From an uncultured Bacteroidales bacterium (GTDB lineage: Bacteria > Bacteroidota > Bacteroidia > Bacteroidales > Paludibacteraceae), in the NCBI GenBank assembly GCA_900318245.1, contig ONJT01000009.1, forward strand, positions 1-64,000: 64,000 nucleotides of DNA, given 5' to 3'. The notes under the pieces were generated by a model. That model saw only the letters and a list, made by a program, of their open reading frames with translations. It had not been told where the DNA came from and searched no databases. The position numbers and the translations under genes were made by a program. This document shows, in pieces, positions 26,146 through 35,703 of the stretch. Positions within the stretch are counted from its first letter, which is position 1. Each line of letters begins with the position of its first letter.

Positions 26146-29100
26146 ATGAAGCAATTTAAGGAATATAAGCAGTTGAATCTCCCCGAGTTGAGTCGCGAAG
26201 TGTTGGCACAGTGGGAGTCGGAGGATTTATTTGGTAAGAGTATCTCAACCCGCGAGGGACACCCGCAGTTCTTGTTCTTCGAAGGTCCGCCTTCGGCGAA
26301 CGGTATGCCGGGTATCCACCATGTTATGGCGCGTACCATCAAAGATACCTTCTGCCGTTTCAAGACCATGCAGGGTTTCCAAGTGCGCCGTAAGGCCGGT
26401 TGGGACACGCACGGTCTGCCCGTCGAACTGGGCGTAGAGAAGATGCTCGGTATCACCAAAGAGGATATAGGAAAGAAGATCTCTGTGGATGAGTACAACG
26501 CCGCTTGCCGCCGCGAGGTGATGAAATACACCAAGGAGTGGACCAACCTCACCAAGCAGATGGGTTACTGGGTGGACCTCGACAATCCGTATATCACCTA
26601 CGACAACAAGTATATCGAGACCCTGTGGTACTTGCTCAAGGAACTCTATAAGAAAGGCTATCTCTACAAGGGCTATACCATCCAACCGTACTCGCCTGCG
26701 GCGGGAACAGGTCTGTCCTCGCACGAACTCAACCAGCCCGGTTGCTACCGCGACGTGAAGGACCTGACGTGTACCGCCAAGTTCCATCTCAAGGACGGAC
26801 GCTATATCATCGCTTGGACCACGACTCCGTGGACCTTGCCTTCGAATACCGCCCTCTGTGTCGGCCCGAAGATCGACTATGTTGAGATCGCGCTCGAGAG
26901 CGGCGAACATATCATCTTGGCCGAGGCGCGTCTCTCTGCGTATTTCGAGAACGCTGAGATAATAGCCCGCTATAAAGGTACGGACTTGGTAGGGCTCGAA
27001 TACGAACCGCTCTTCCCTTGGGTCAATCCGGGCGAAGGAGCTTATCGTGTCATTCCCGGTGACTACGTCACCACGGAAGATGGTACCGGTATCGTGCATA
27101 TCGCGCCTACTTTCGGTGCGGACGATAAGAAAGTGGCGGACGCTGCCGGCGTACCGGGTCTCTATATGCAGACCAAGAACTTCGGTCCGCGCCCTATGGT
27201 GGACTTCACCGGAAAATACTGGCGCCTCGAGGACTTAGATCCCGAATGGGTAAAGAATAACGTCAATGTGGAGCTCTACGGCAAGTATGCCGGCCGATGG
27301 GTGAAGAACGCCTACGACCCGCAGTTTACCGTGGATGGCAAGTATGACGAAGCCGCTGCGGCGAAAGCCGAATCGCTCGACTTGCACCTCTGCCTGGAGA
27401 TGAAAGCCGACGGCCGTTTGCTCAAGAGCGAGAAGCATGTGCACACCTATCCGCACTGCTGGCGTACGGACAAACCGGTTCTCTATTATCCGCTCGACTC
27501 GTGGTTCATCCAATCCACCAAAGCCCGCGATCAGATGATCGCCCTCAACCAAACTATCAATTGGCAACCGGAATCCACCGGAACAGGGCGTTTTGGCAAA
27601 TGGCTGGAGAACCTCAACGACTGGAACCTCTCCCGTTCGCGCTATTGGGGCACACCGCTGCCTATCTGGCGCACAGAAGACGGTAGCGAAGAGATATGTA
27701 TCGGTTCGATCGCAGAACTGTTCGCAGAGATAGAGAAGTCTGTGAAGGCCGGATTCATGAAAGCGAACCCCTGGCCGAAACATAAAGTGGGTGATTACAG
27801 CAAGGAGAACTACGATCCGTCGGTCATTGACCTGCATCGCCCGTACGTGGACTCGATTATTCTCGTCTCACCGTCCGGCAAGCCCATGAAGCGCGAACTC
27901 GACCTCATCGATGTATGGTTCGATTCGGGCGCGATGCCGTATGCCCAGAACCACTATCCGTTCGAGAACGCAGACCTGCCGCGCACGGCGGACTTCATCT
28001 CCGAAGGAGTGGACCAGACCCGCGGATGGTTCTTTACACTGCATGCGATTCATACGATGATCGAAGGCACGGTAGCGTACAAGAACGTCATCTCCAATGG
28101 TCTGGTACTCGATAAGAACGGCAATAAGATGTCCAAACGTCTCGGCAATGCCGTCGATCCCTTTGGAGCACTGAATACCTACGGCGCGGACGCCGTACGT
28201 TGGTACATGCTCACGAACTCTTCGCCCTGGGAGAACCTCAAGTTCGACCCGGAAGGCGTGGATGAGATTCGTCGCAAGTTCTTCGGCACGCTCTATAACA
28301 CCTACGGATTCTTCGCTCTCTACGCAAACGTGGACAACTGGCAATTTGCTGCCAACACCGACGGTCAACCGACGGTCAACCGACAGTCAAAGCCAACGTC
28401 AGGCCAAGGTTACGCCGAAATTGACTTATGGATTCTCTCCAAACTCAACTCGCTCGTCAAGGACGTCACCGAGTCCTATGAGGCCTACGAACCCACCAAG
28501 GCCGGTCGTGCGATCTCGGACTTCGTACAGGACGACCTGTCCAACTGGTATGTCCGTCTGAACCGCAAGCGTTTCTGGGGCGGTGAGATGAATGCCGACA
28601 AGCAAGCGGCGTACACCACGCTCTACACGTGCCTCAAGACCGTCGCCCAACTCATGGCGCCGAACGCACCGTTCTATGCGGATCGTCTCTATCGCGACCT
28701 GACCGGCGAGACAGTACACCTCAGCGAATGGCCGAAAGCCGATGAGTCGCTGATTGATACAAAACTGGAGCGTCAGATGTACCTCGCGCAGCAGGCTACG
28801 TCTATGATCCTCTCGCTCCGTAAGCGCGCAGAGAAGAATGTGCGCCAACCGCTCCAGAAGGCCGTTATTCCGACGCCGGACAGCGAGACCGCGGATGCCT
28901 TGCAGCATGTAGCTGACCTCATCAAATCGGAAGTGAACGTCAAAGAACTCGTCATCGTGCCGGCGGAGCAATCGGAGATCAAACTGGTCAAGAAAATCAA
29001 GCCGCAGTTTAAGGTGCTCGGCAAGAAAGTCGGCGCGAACATGAAGGCCCTCGCTGCCGCTATCAACGCCATGTCCCAAGACGACATCGCGAAGATGGAA

Positions 29101-29505
29101 ACCAAAGGTTCTTTCAACTTTCAACTTTCAACTTTCAACTGCACGATAGTGCCGGAGGATGTGGAAATTTTGACGGAAGATATGCCGGGTTGGTTGGTGG
29201 CTAACAACGGTATCTTGACCATCGCGTTGGATATCGAGTTGACGGATGAACTGATCGAAGAAGGTATCGCCCGCGAACTCATCAACCGTATCCAGAATCT
29301 CCGTAAATCCTCCGGTCTGGAGATCACTGACCGCATCGCGATCGTGCTCGAGGACCGTCCCGAGATTCATAACGCCGTGCTCCATTGCGGAGAATATATT
29401 GCTTCGCAAGTGCTGGCAAAGAGTCTGGAACTGGCAGCCGACGTACAAGGCGAGAGCCTCGAGATGGACGGCTATAACGTGAAGATAAACATCAAAAAAG
29501 CATAG
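26146..29505 (+). CDS. ileS: isoleucyl-tRNA synthetase
   Basis: Charges tRNA-Ile. The 1,119-residue protein has the class I signatures (PSANGMPGIHHVMART in place of HIGH; KMSKRLGN near residue 662), an editing domain (TTTPWTLPSNTALCVG) and the anticodon-binding part. It looks intact but carries two low-complexity stretches. One (about residues 738-757, DGQPTVNRQSKPTSGQG) is encoded by an 11-base-period repeat at a linker before the anticodon-binding domain. The other (about 990-999, FNFQLSTFN) is encoded by four TTTCAAC heptads. Both lie where relatives vary in length, so the enzyme probably tolerates them. Confidence 0.96.
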   Translation: MKQFKEYKQLNLPELSREVLAQWESEDLFGKSISTREGHPQFLFFEGPPSANGMPGIHHVMARTIKDTFCRFKTMQGFQVRRKAGWDTHGLPVELGVEKMLGITKEDIGKKISVDEYNAACRREVMKYTKEWTNLTKQMGYWVDLDNPYITYDNKYIETLWYLLKELYKKGYLYKGYTIQPYSPAAGTGLSSHELNQPGCYRDVKDLTCTAKFHLKDGRYIIAWTTTPWTLPSNTALCVGPKIDYVEIALESGEHIILAEARLSAYFENAEIIARYKGTDLVGLEYEPLFPWVNPGEGAYRVIPGDYVTTEDGTGIVHIAPTFGADDKKVADAAGVPGLYMQTKNFGPRPMVDFTGKYWRLEDLDPEWVKNNVNVELYGKYAGRWVKNAYDPQFTVDGKYDEAAAAKAESLDLHLCLEMKADGRLLKSEKHVHTYPHCWRTDKPVLYYPLDSWFIQSTKARDQMIALNQTINWQPESTGTGRFGKWLENLNDWNLSRSRYWGTPLPIWRTEDGSEEICIGSIAELFAEIEKSVKAGFMKANPWPKHKVGDYSKENYDPSVIDLHRPYVDSIILVSPSGKPMKRELDLIDVWFDSGAMPYAQNHYPFENADLPRTADFISEGVDQTRGWFFTLHAIHTMIEGTVAYKNVISNGLVLDKNGNKMSKRLGNAVDPFGALNTYGADAVRWYMLTNSSPWENLKFDPEGVDEIRRKFFGTLYNTYGFFALYANVDNWQFAANTDGQPTVNRQSKPTSGQGYAEIDLWILSKLNSLVKDVTESYEAYEPTKAGRAISDFVQDDLSNWYVRLNRKRFWGGEMNADKQAAYTTLYTCLKTVAQLMAPNAPFYADRLYRDLTGETVHLSEWPKADESLIDTKLERQMYLAQQATSMILSLRKRAEKNVRQPLQKAVIPTPDSETADALQHVADLIKSEVNVKELVIVPAEQSEIKLVKKIKPQFKVLGKKVGANMKALAAAINAMSQDDIAKMETKGSFNFQLSTFNCTIVPEDVEILTEDMPGWLVANNGILTIALDIELTDELIEEGIARELINRIQNLRKSSGLEITDRIAIVLEDRPEIHNAVLHCGEYIASQVLAKSLELAADVQGESLEMDGYNVKINIKKA
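28358..28416 (+). repeat. 11-base-period repeat tract (copy 2) inside ileS
   Basis: Three CCGACRGTCAA units are followed by AGCCAACGTCA, GGCCAAGGTTA and CGCC, 59 bases in total. The same architecture and length occur at 406-464. The reading frame of ileS passes through it without a stop. Confidence 0.85.
29112..29140 (+). repeat. four TTTCAAC heptads inside ileS
   Basis: TTTCAAC is repeated four times exactly, read as FNFQLSTFN. This is the reverse complement of the GTTGAAA unit found at the smpB and clc starts. Confidence 0.95.
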
Positions 29506-29507
29506 GT

Positions 29508-29930
29508 ATGACTAGGTATTTTCGATTAGTACTGATAGCCCTCGTGAGCATCGCGTTCATCGGATGCGAGATGTTCGACAAGAAGACTGAATCTTTCTCG
29601 CAGAGTGACCTGCACGGTTTATGGTTGGAGGAAGGAACCCGGCATTATGTTCGTTTCCTGTCCGAAAAGGCCGATACGGCTACCTTCGAGTGGGGCAAAG
29701 AGTGGGATGTTGCTCAAAAAGTGACGGAGGATAAGTTGGTGTACCACGGCAACGGTTGGTTTAAATACGAACTGAAAGAAAACAAACTCAAAGAGATCCA
29801 TATGATGGATAATGACGGAGCGGTGATCTATCAGGGGTATGTAGTGACTCTCTTGACCGGAAAGCGGCTGGAGTACTACAAGGAAGGCTATAAGAACGAA
29901 AAACAATACTATAACAAAGTTGTGCAGTAA
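29508..29930 (+). CDS. small lipoprotein of unknown function, 140 aa
   Basis: The signal peptide MTRYFRLVLIALVSIAF leads to the lipobox FIGC (Cys20). The mature part is a compact mixed domain with aromatic strands (GLWLEEGTRHYVRFL, ATFEWGKEWD, GWFKYELKENKL), reminiscent of lipocalin-like Bacteroidota domains, but I cannot assign a family. It starts 2 bases after ileS and overlaps the start of the AsmA-like gene (TAATG), so it belongs to the long operon. Confidence 0.75.
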   Translation: MTRYFRLVLIALVSIAFIGCEMFDKKTESFSQSDLHGLWLEEGTRHYVRFLSEKADTATFEWGKEWDVAQKVTEDKLVYHGNGWFKYELKENKLKEIHMMDNDGAVIYQGYVVTLLTGKRLEYYKEGYKNEKQYYNKVVQ

Positions 29931-32900
29931 TGAAACGTGCATTGATCATCACCGGTATTACCTTGGGTTCGCTGCTGCTCGTGCTGATAGTTGCAGTACT
30001 CATCGTGATATACATCGTTTTCACGCCGGCTCGCATCACGCCCATCGCGCGCCAAGCGGCAGCGGAATATATCACCTGCGAACACGAGATAGGAGAGGTG
30101 GACCTCACTTTCTTCTCTACCTTCCCGCGCTTTGGGCTGCGTGCCGATGGTCTGCTGTTGATCAATCCCAAAGCCGGCAGTCAGAACGATACGGTCGTGT
30201 CCGCCCCGCGCTTCACGGCTACGGTCGATGTGATGGAGTTTGTCAACAACAAGCGCCTCGTCATTCACGAAGCGATTCTGGATGATGCGTCGGTGAACTT
30301 TTTCATCGCGCCGGACGGGACGACGAACCTCACGGATGTCTTCGTCACATCCCCCGACACGACGGACACTACGGCGTTCTCCCTGCCTTTCGATGAATTA
30401 CGCGTAGAAGGGCTGCGTATAGCTGCCCGTGGTATCACGTTTGTGGACGCCAAGGATACCATTGATGCTTCGCTCGGACGCACCGAACTGAGTGCGAAAG
30501 CGGCGAGTTGGGACGATATGCTCATTGGCCTTGATGCCCAAGACGTCTGCGCGCATATCAAAGGTGAGACCTATGCGGATAGTCTCCATATAGAGTTAAT
30601 CGCACCCCTGGCAATGAACCTTGATGCGATGCATTTTGTGCTCGATGGAGCACGACTCGCAGTCAACGATTTCAACCTGCGTATAGAGGGCGAAACGACC
30701 ATCGGCGATAGCATTGCGCTCGATGTCCAACTCGAGACCGACAAATGGCAGATCAAGCCCCTCTTGGCGCTGGTGCCTCAGACTTTCACCAAATCGCTCT
30801 CGGACCTCGACATAGATGGTACGCTTCAATTGGAGGCTACGGCGCAAGGCTATTACGCCGATTCCGTGATGCCGCATATCCAAGCGCATCTTGTTTTGAA
30901 AGATGGCGAAGGAATGTATAAACCACTCCCGTACGCTCTCCGTAATGTAAAAATCGACGCCGACGCGGATTTGCGAATGAATAAGGGCGAGTCATCCTCT
31001 GTTACGATTCGTACGCTTGAGGCAAAGACCAAGAAGAGCGCGGTGTCGGCCAAAGGTACGGTCGATGATCTACTGGGCAATATGCTGATGGATATGCACC
31101 TGACGCTCGATGCCAATCTGCCGGACTTTGCGTATTTCTACCCGAAGAACATGACCCTTAACGGTCGCGCGAAAGGAAAAGCGAACGCACGGATACGCTT
31201 AGACGATCTCACAGCCATGCGGCTGGAGAAAGGACGCATTGATGCGGACCTCAACCTGTCGGATATCCGTTATGCGACGGATAGTATGGAGGCGGAACTG
31301 CCGCTCACGCATGCGCGTATCCACTTGCCGAATCCTAAGCCCTCCAAACCCAAACTCAACTGGGCACGCATCGACCTCGAGACCGATAAAGTGGACTTCT
31401 CCATGTTGACGCCCTTAAAGGCCGCTCTCAAAGCCTCGACCATTCAATTGGAGACTGGCAATGTGCTGTCCAACGATCCTGTCCTCTGCGCTGCAGTAGC
31501 GCTGCAGTCCGACCGACCGATAGAGGTAGAGATGGATTCGATGGGTGGCGCGATTGATGCGCCGAACCTCAAGGCCTATGTCGAGTATAACACGAAGTCC
31601 GAGTCCGGGTTGGAGAAAGCCCAAGCCAACATGCGTTTTGACGGCCTCGAAGGATTCTTCAAGGATATCCGGGCCGACCTGAAAGCCTCAGACCTGAGTG
31701 CTACCGTGAGTGGCGGTAAGTCCATCAGCGCCAAACTCAGCACGCGTGCGCTCAAAGCTAAGATGGGTGAGGAATTGGATGCGAAGACGGGTGATTTATC
31801 TCTTGAAGCCTCCGCTCGCTATAACAGCAAGGGCGAAAACGAATTGCTCAAGTGGAACCCGCGGTTGAAAATCAACCTCAAGAATGGGGAACTGAACATG
31901 CCGGAGCGCTTGCCGGAACCCGTCTATATCCCGTCTATCAACTTCAAATACTCGAATCGTGAGATGGATATTGCTGATGCGCGGGTAGAATTGGGTAATT
32001 CGGATTTGAATCTCAAAGGAAACGTGCGGAATATCGGTAAGTGGTTCCGCCACAAGGCAATCCTCGAAGGACAACTGGATGTCGTCTCCGACCATTGCGA
32101 TGCCAACCAGCTCCTCGCTTGGTTCAGTGCCGACGAGGGTTCAGAAGAGAGTCCTGCGGCAGAGCAGACAAATGAAAAAATGGTAAATGACCACATGGCA
32201 AATGAGTCTGACCCCTTCATGGTTCCTACCGACGTAGACTTGGCGCTTAACACGCATATGCGCGAGGTGGAGATATTCAATCAGGTTGCGAAAGACCTGA
32301 AGGGTGGACTGTACGTCAAGGACGGCAAACTGATTCTCGATGAGATGGGTTTTGTATGCCGTGCGGCGAAACTGCAGTTGACGGCAATGTATCGCACGCC
32401 TTGGCGTGACCATATTTACCTCGGTTTGGACTATCATATGATCGACATCGATATTGACGAACTGCTTACGATGATTCCGAATCTCGAGCAGATGGTACCG
32501 ATGCTCAGTTCGTTCAAGGGCGCAGCCCAGTTCCACTTGGCAGCGGAGACCTACACGGATGAGAACTACCAGCCGAAGATCAGTACCCTTCGCGGTGCGG
32601 CTTCGCTCACCGGCAAAGATCTCGTCGTGATGGACAGCAAGACCTTCTCGAAGATAAGCAAACTGCTGCTCTTCAAGAAGAAGACGGAGAACAAGATCGA
32701 CTCCATCAATGCTGAAATGACCGTCTACAAGGACCAGATCGACGTCTATCCGCTCTGCGTGCAGATGGACAACTATATGGTGGCCCTCGGCGGACGCCAT
32801 AAGACCGACATGACCTTCGACTACGACATCAACGTCCTTAGTCCTATCTACCTCGGTGTACACGTAGGTGGAAACATGGACAACCTGAAGATTAAGTTGG

Positions 32901-33019
32901 CGAAGTGTAAATACGCTAAGGACTTCAAGCCGCATTGGTATCAGAAAGCCGACACGCAGTCAAGGGAACTGCGTCAGTTGATCAAGCAATCGATGGAGAA
33001 GAACGTACGTATCCAATAA
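29930..33019 (+). CDS. AsmA-family protein, 1,029 aa
   Basis: One N-terminal membrane anchor (about residues 5-30) is followed by a long, beta-rich periplasmic region built of repeated short strands, ending in the AsmA C-terminal type domain (about 780-1000; GNMDNLKIKLAKCKYAKD at the end). AsmA-like proteins form grooves that carry phospholipids between the membranes or affect outer-membrane assembly. Around residues 748-759 a low-complexity NEKMVNDHMANES segment is encoded by a short tandem repeat. The gene is in the middle of the long operon, upstream of the M3 peptidase gene. Confidence 0.85.
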   Translation: MKRALIITGITLGSLLLVLIVAVLIVIYIVFTPARITPIARQAAAEYITCEHEIGEVDLTFFSTFPRFGLRADGLLLINPKAGSQNDTVVSAPRFTATVDVMEFVNNKRLVIHEAILDDASVNFFIAPDGTTNLTDVFVTSPDTTDTTAFSLPFDELRVEGLRIAARGITFVDAKDTIDASLGRTELSAKAASWDDMLIGLDAQDVCAHIKGETYADSLHIELIAPLAMNLDAMHFVLDGARLAVNDFNLRIEGETTIGDSIALDVQLETDKWQIKPLLALVPQTFTKSLSDLDIDGTLQLEATAQGYYADSVMPHIQAHLVLKDGEGMYKPLPYALRNVKIDADADLRMNKGESSSVTIRTLEAKTKKSAVSAKGTVDDLLGNMLMDMHLTLDANLPDFAYFYPKNMTLNGRAKGKANARIRLDDLTAMRLEKGRIDADLNLSDIRYATDSMEAELPLTHARIHLPNPKPSKPKLNWARIDLETDKVDFSMLTPLKAALKASTIQLETGNVLSNDPVLCAAVALQSDRPIEVEMDSMGGAIDAPNLKAYVEYNTKSESGLEKAQANMRFDGLEGFFKDIRADLKASDLSATVSGGKSISAKLSTRALKAKMGEELDAKTGDLSLEASARYNSKGENELLKWNPRLKINLKNGELNMPERLPEPVYIPSINFKYSNREMDIADARVELGNSDLNLKGNVRNIGKWFRHKAILEGQLDVVSDHCDANQLLAWFSADEGSEESPAAEQTNEKMVNDHMANESDPFMVPTDVDLALNTHMREVEIFNQVAKDLKGGLYVKDGKLILDEMGFVCRAAKLQLTAMYRTPWRDHIYLGLDYHMIDIDIDELLTMIPNLEQMVPMLSSFKGAAQFHLAAETYTDENYQPKISTLRGAASLTGKDLVVMDSKTFSKISKLLLFKKKTENKIDSINAEMTVYKDQIDVYPLCVQMDNYMVALGGRHKTDMTFDYDINVLSPIYLGVHVGGNMDNLKIKLAKCKYAKDFKPHWYQKADTQSRELRQLIKQSMEKNVRIQ
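32170..32205 (+). repeat. TGGTAAATGA-type short repeat inside the AsmA-like gene
   Basis: AATGAAAAAATGGTAAATGA and CACATGGCAAATGA repeat at about 12-14 base intervals and are read NEKMVNDHMANE. The same DNA motif stands before the small peptide gene at 60095. Confidence 0.55.
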
Positions 33020-33040
33020 CCCCAAAATAACAAATTACAA

Positions 33041-35170
33041 ATGACACACAACAAATTATTCCTTTTAGGAATTGCTGCTATGACATTATTGGCTTGCAAC
33101 CACCCCCAATCCAACCCGTTGTTGGATCAGCCGAACACCCCGTTTGGTGTACCGGCGTTTGACCAAGTGAAAATTGAGCATTACCTGCCTGCGTTTGAAG
33201 AAGCGATTAAGCAGAACAAAGCAGAGGTGGATGCCATAGTGAATAACGAAGCCGAGCCGACGTTCGAGAATACGATCGTGGCGCTCGACCGTTCTGGTCT
33301 GCTGCTTGACCGCGTAGTAGGCGTGTTCTTCAACGTCCTCGAGGCGGACGGAAACGATGAGATGAACGAGATCGCAGAGAAAGTGAGTCCGATGCTCAGC
33401 GAACTGAGTGACGGCATCATTCTGAACGACCAACTCTTCCAACGCGTGAAGTTCGTCTATGAGCAACGTGACCAGTTGGGTCTCAATCCCGAGCAGATGC
33501 GTCTGCTGACGGAGACCTACAAGAACTTTGCGGACAACGGTGCGAACCTGCCGGAGGATAAGAAAGAGCGTCTCAAAGAGATCAACCAGGAACTCGGTCT
33601 GCTCTCCCTCAAGTTCGGGAATAACGTTGTAGCCGAGACCAATGCCTGCCAGCGTTTTATCACCGATGAATCCGAACTCGCAGGTCTGCCAGAGAGCGCT
33701 AAAGCCGCTGCGGCCGAAGAAGCCGAGGCAGCCGGTCATCCGGGTGAGTGGCTCTTTACGCCTAAGCGTACTTCCTTCACGCCGGTGCTCCAGTATTGCG
33801 AGAATCGCGCGCTGCGTGAGCAACTGCTCATGGATTATACCACCCGCGCCAACCACGACAATGAGTTTGATAATAAAGCCGTCATCATCCGCGAGATGGA
33901 GCTGCGTATCGAGCGCGCGAAGCTGTTCGGCTATGACAAACCCGCCGATTATATCCTGGCGGACTGCATGGCGAAGAACCATCAGACCGTTGATGCGTTC
34001 CTGCAATCCGTATGGAAACCGTCCTTGGAGGCAGCTAAACGCGAGGCTGCGGCTTTGCAGGCAGTGATGGACATGGAGAAAGCGGCGCAGAACCCGCATA
34101 CCGACGAGCAGGTACTGCTCCAACCCTGGGATTGGTGGTTCTATGCAGAGAAACTGCGTAAAGCCAAGTACGACTTGGACGAAGAGGCTATCAAGCCCTA
34201 TTTCGAACTCGACAACGTGCGCAAAGGTGCGTTTGGCGTAGCTACCAAACTGTATGGCCTCCAATTCGAGAAATTAGAGGACATGCCGGTATACAACCCC
34301 GACGTAGAGGTATTCAAGGTAACCGAAGCGGACGGCTCGTTGGTTGGTATTCTTTACACCGACTATTTCCCGCGTGCGGGCAAGCGTCCGGGTGCATGGA
34401 TGAATCAGATTCTGCCGCAGTATATAGATGCGGAGGGTGTGGATCATCGTCCGGTCATCATCAATGTGGGTAACTTCAACAAACCGACCGCAGATAACCC
34501 GTCGCTTCTCTCGATGGACGACGTAGAGACCCTCTTCCATGAGTTCGGTCATGCCCTGCACGGTCTGCTCTCGAAGGCACATTATAAATCGCTTAGCGGT
34601 ACCAACACCCCGCGTGACTTCGTCGAACTGCCCTCGCAGTTTATGGAGAACTATGCGTACGAACCGGAGGTGCTCAAGACCTATGCCTTCCATTACCAGA
34701 CCGGAGAGGTTATTCCGGACGAATTGATCGAGAAAATCAATGCAGCTGGCAAGTTCAACCAGGGCTTTGTGACCACCGAGTTACTCTCGGCTTCTATCCT
34801 CGATATGGACTTCCATGAGTTGACCACTGCCGAGGGACTCGACGTGAACGCGTTTGAGAAGAAAAGTCTCGATGAAATGGGCATGATTCCGCAGATTATC
34901 GTCCGTTATCGTCCGACGTTCTACAACCATATTTTCACGACCGGTTACGAGGCTGGCTACTACAGCTATACATGGGCAGCCGTACTGGATGCAGATGCTT
35001 TTGCGGCTTTCAAAGAAACCGGAAACCTCTTTGACGCCGAGACCGCTGCGCGCTTCCGTCACTTACTCGAGCAAGGCGGTACACGCGATGCGCAGGAGCT
35101 CTATCTGGAGTTCCGCGGTAAAGAGGCGGATCCCGCTAACCTCTTGCGCCGTAAGGGCTTTATCGACTAA
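33041..35170 (+). CDS. dcp: M3-family metallopeptidase (dipeptidyl carboxypeptidase Dcp type), lipoprotein
   Basis: A 709-residue zinc peptidase of family M3. The zinc site is FHEFGHALHG with the downstream Glu in the FVELPSQFMENY region. The C-terminal RYRPTFYNHIFTTGYEAGYYSY is conserved in Dcp. The N-terminus is a lipoprotein signal (GIAAMTLLACNH), so the enzyme is anchored in the envelope, unlike cytoplasmic Dcp of E. coli. It removes dipeptides from peptide C-termini. It follows the AsmA-like gene by 21 bases and overlaps the next start (TAATG). Confidence 0.93.
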   Translation: MTHNKLFLLGIAAMTLLACNHPQSNPLLDQPNTPFGVPAFDQVKIEHYLPAFEEAIKQNKAEVDAIVNNEAEPTFENTIVALDRSGLLLDRVVGVFFNVLEADGNDEMNEIAEKVSPMLSELSDGIILNDQLFQRVKFVYEQRDQLGLNPEQMRLLTETYKNFADNGANLPEDKKERLKEINQELGLLSLKFGNNVVAETNACQRFITDESELAGLPESAKAAAAEEAEAAGHPGEWLFTPKRTSFTPVLQYCENRALREQLLMDYTTRANHDNEFDNKAVIIREMELRIERAKLFGYDKPADYILADCMAKNHQTVDAFLQSVWKPSLEAAKREAAALQAVMDMEKAAQNPHTDEQVLLQPWDWWFYAEKLRKAKYDLDEEAIKPYFELDNVRKGAFGVATKLYGLQFEKLEDMPVYNPDVEVFKVTEADGSLVGILYTDYFPRAGKRPGAWMNQILPQYIDAEGVDHRPVIINVGNFNKPTADNPSLLSMDDVETLFHEFGHALHGLLSKAHYKSLSGTNTPRDFVELPSQFMENYAYEPEVLKTYAFHYQTGEVIPDELIEKINAAGKFNQGFVTTELLSASILDMDFHELTTAEGLDVNAFEKKSLDEMGMIPQIIVRYRPTFYNHIFTTGYEAGYYSYTWAAVLDADAFAAFKETGNLFDAETAARFRHLLEQGGTRDAQELYLEFRGKEADPANLLRRKGFID

Positions 35171-35703
35171 TGCAGAATCGTCCCTTATCCAATAGGAATA
35201 AATGGCTCTACCATCTGTTGCCGGCAGTCTTTTGGCTGCTGGCAATAGGCGGTAGCCTGATTCCTATGCTGCCTTCTCTAAACTTTCAACTTTCAACTAT
35301 CAACTATTACAGCGGCTATTGGGTAGCCGCGATAATGCTGATTATTATCGTTTTCATCGGGAGAATTAAGCGTCATTCCTCGTCCGTAGAGGAGTGTTTT
35401 GTCATGGCGCTGCTCTTAGGCATTGCTTCTTATTGGATTCCGACGGTCGTCTTCCTGACGATCCCCGTATGGGCATACCTTATCTACCGGAATCTCTTTA
35501 GCGGCCGTTCGTTGCTGGCTACGTTCCTGGGCTATGCCCTGGTAGCTATCTGGGCGGCGGTATTCATCTTTTTCGGATGGATAGCCAATCCTTGGGCGCA
35601 CTTCTTTGCATTAGAAAACGCCCTCGGGTGGATACCCTTGGGCGCTATCTTAATCGCGTGGCTCGCTTCTACCATTGTACGACAAAACCTGCGTGAACGT
35701 TGA
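35170..35703 (+). CDS. integral membrane protein of unknown function, 177 aa
   Basis: Five or so hydrophobic segments are visible (residues about 12-30, 46-64, 78-106, 116-140 and 150-170) with few charged residues between them. No known motif was recognised. The loop after the first segment, SLNFQLSTINYY, comes from TTTCAAC heptads at 35281-35306. It is the last gene of the long operon; its 3' end overlaps the convergent TonB receptor gene by 35 bases. Confidence 0.7.
   Translation: MQNRPLSNRNKWLYHLLPAVFWLLAIGGSLIPMLPSLNFQLSTINYYSGYWVAAIMLIIIVFIGRIKRHSSSVEECFVMALLLGIASYWIPTVVFLTIPVWAYLIYRNLFSGRSLLATFLGYALVAIWAAVFIFFGWIANPWAHFFALENALGWIPLGAILIAWLASTIVRQNLRER
35281..35306 (+). repeat. TTTCAAC heptads inside a membrane-protein gene
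   Basis: AACTTTCAACTTTCAAC then TATCAAC units, read NFQLSTIN. Compare FNFQLSTFN in IleS, the same DNA repeat in the same frame. Confidence 0.85.

Noticed and set aside
26245-27099. 284-codon leftward frame opposite ileS
   Set aside because: The ileS frame is continuous and conserved; the antisense frame shows no domain and no promoter.
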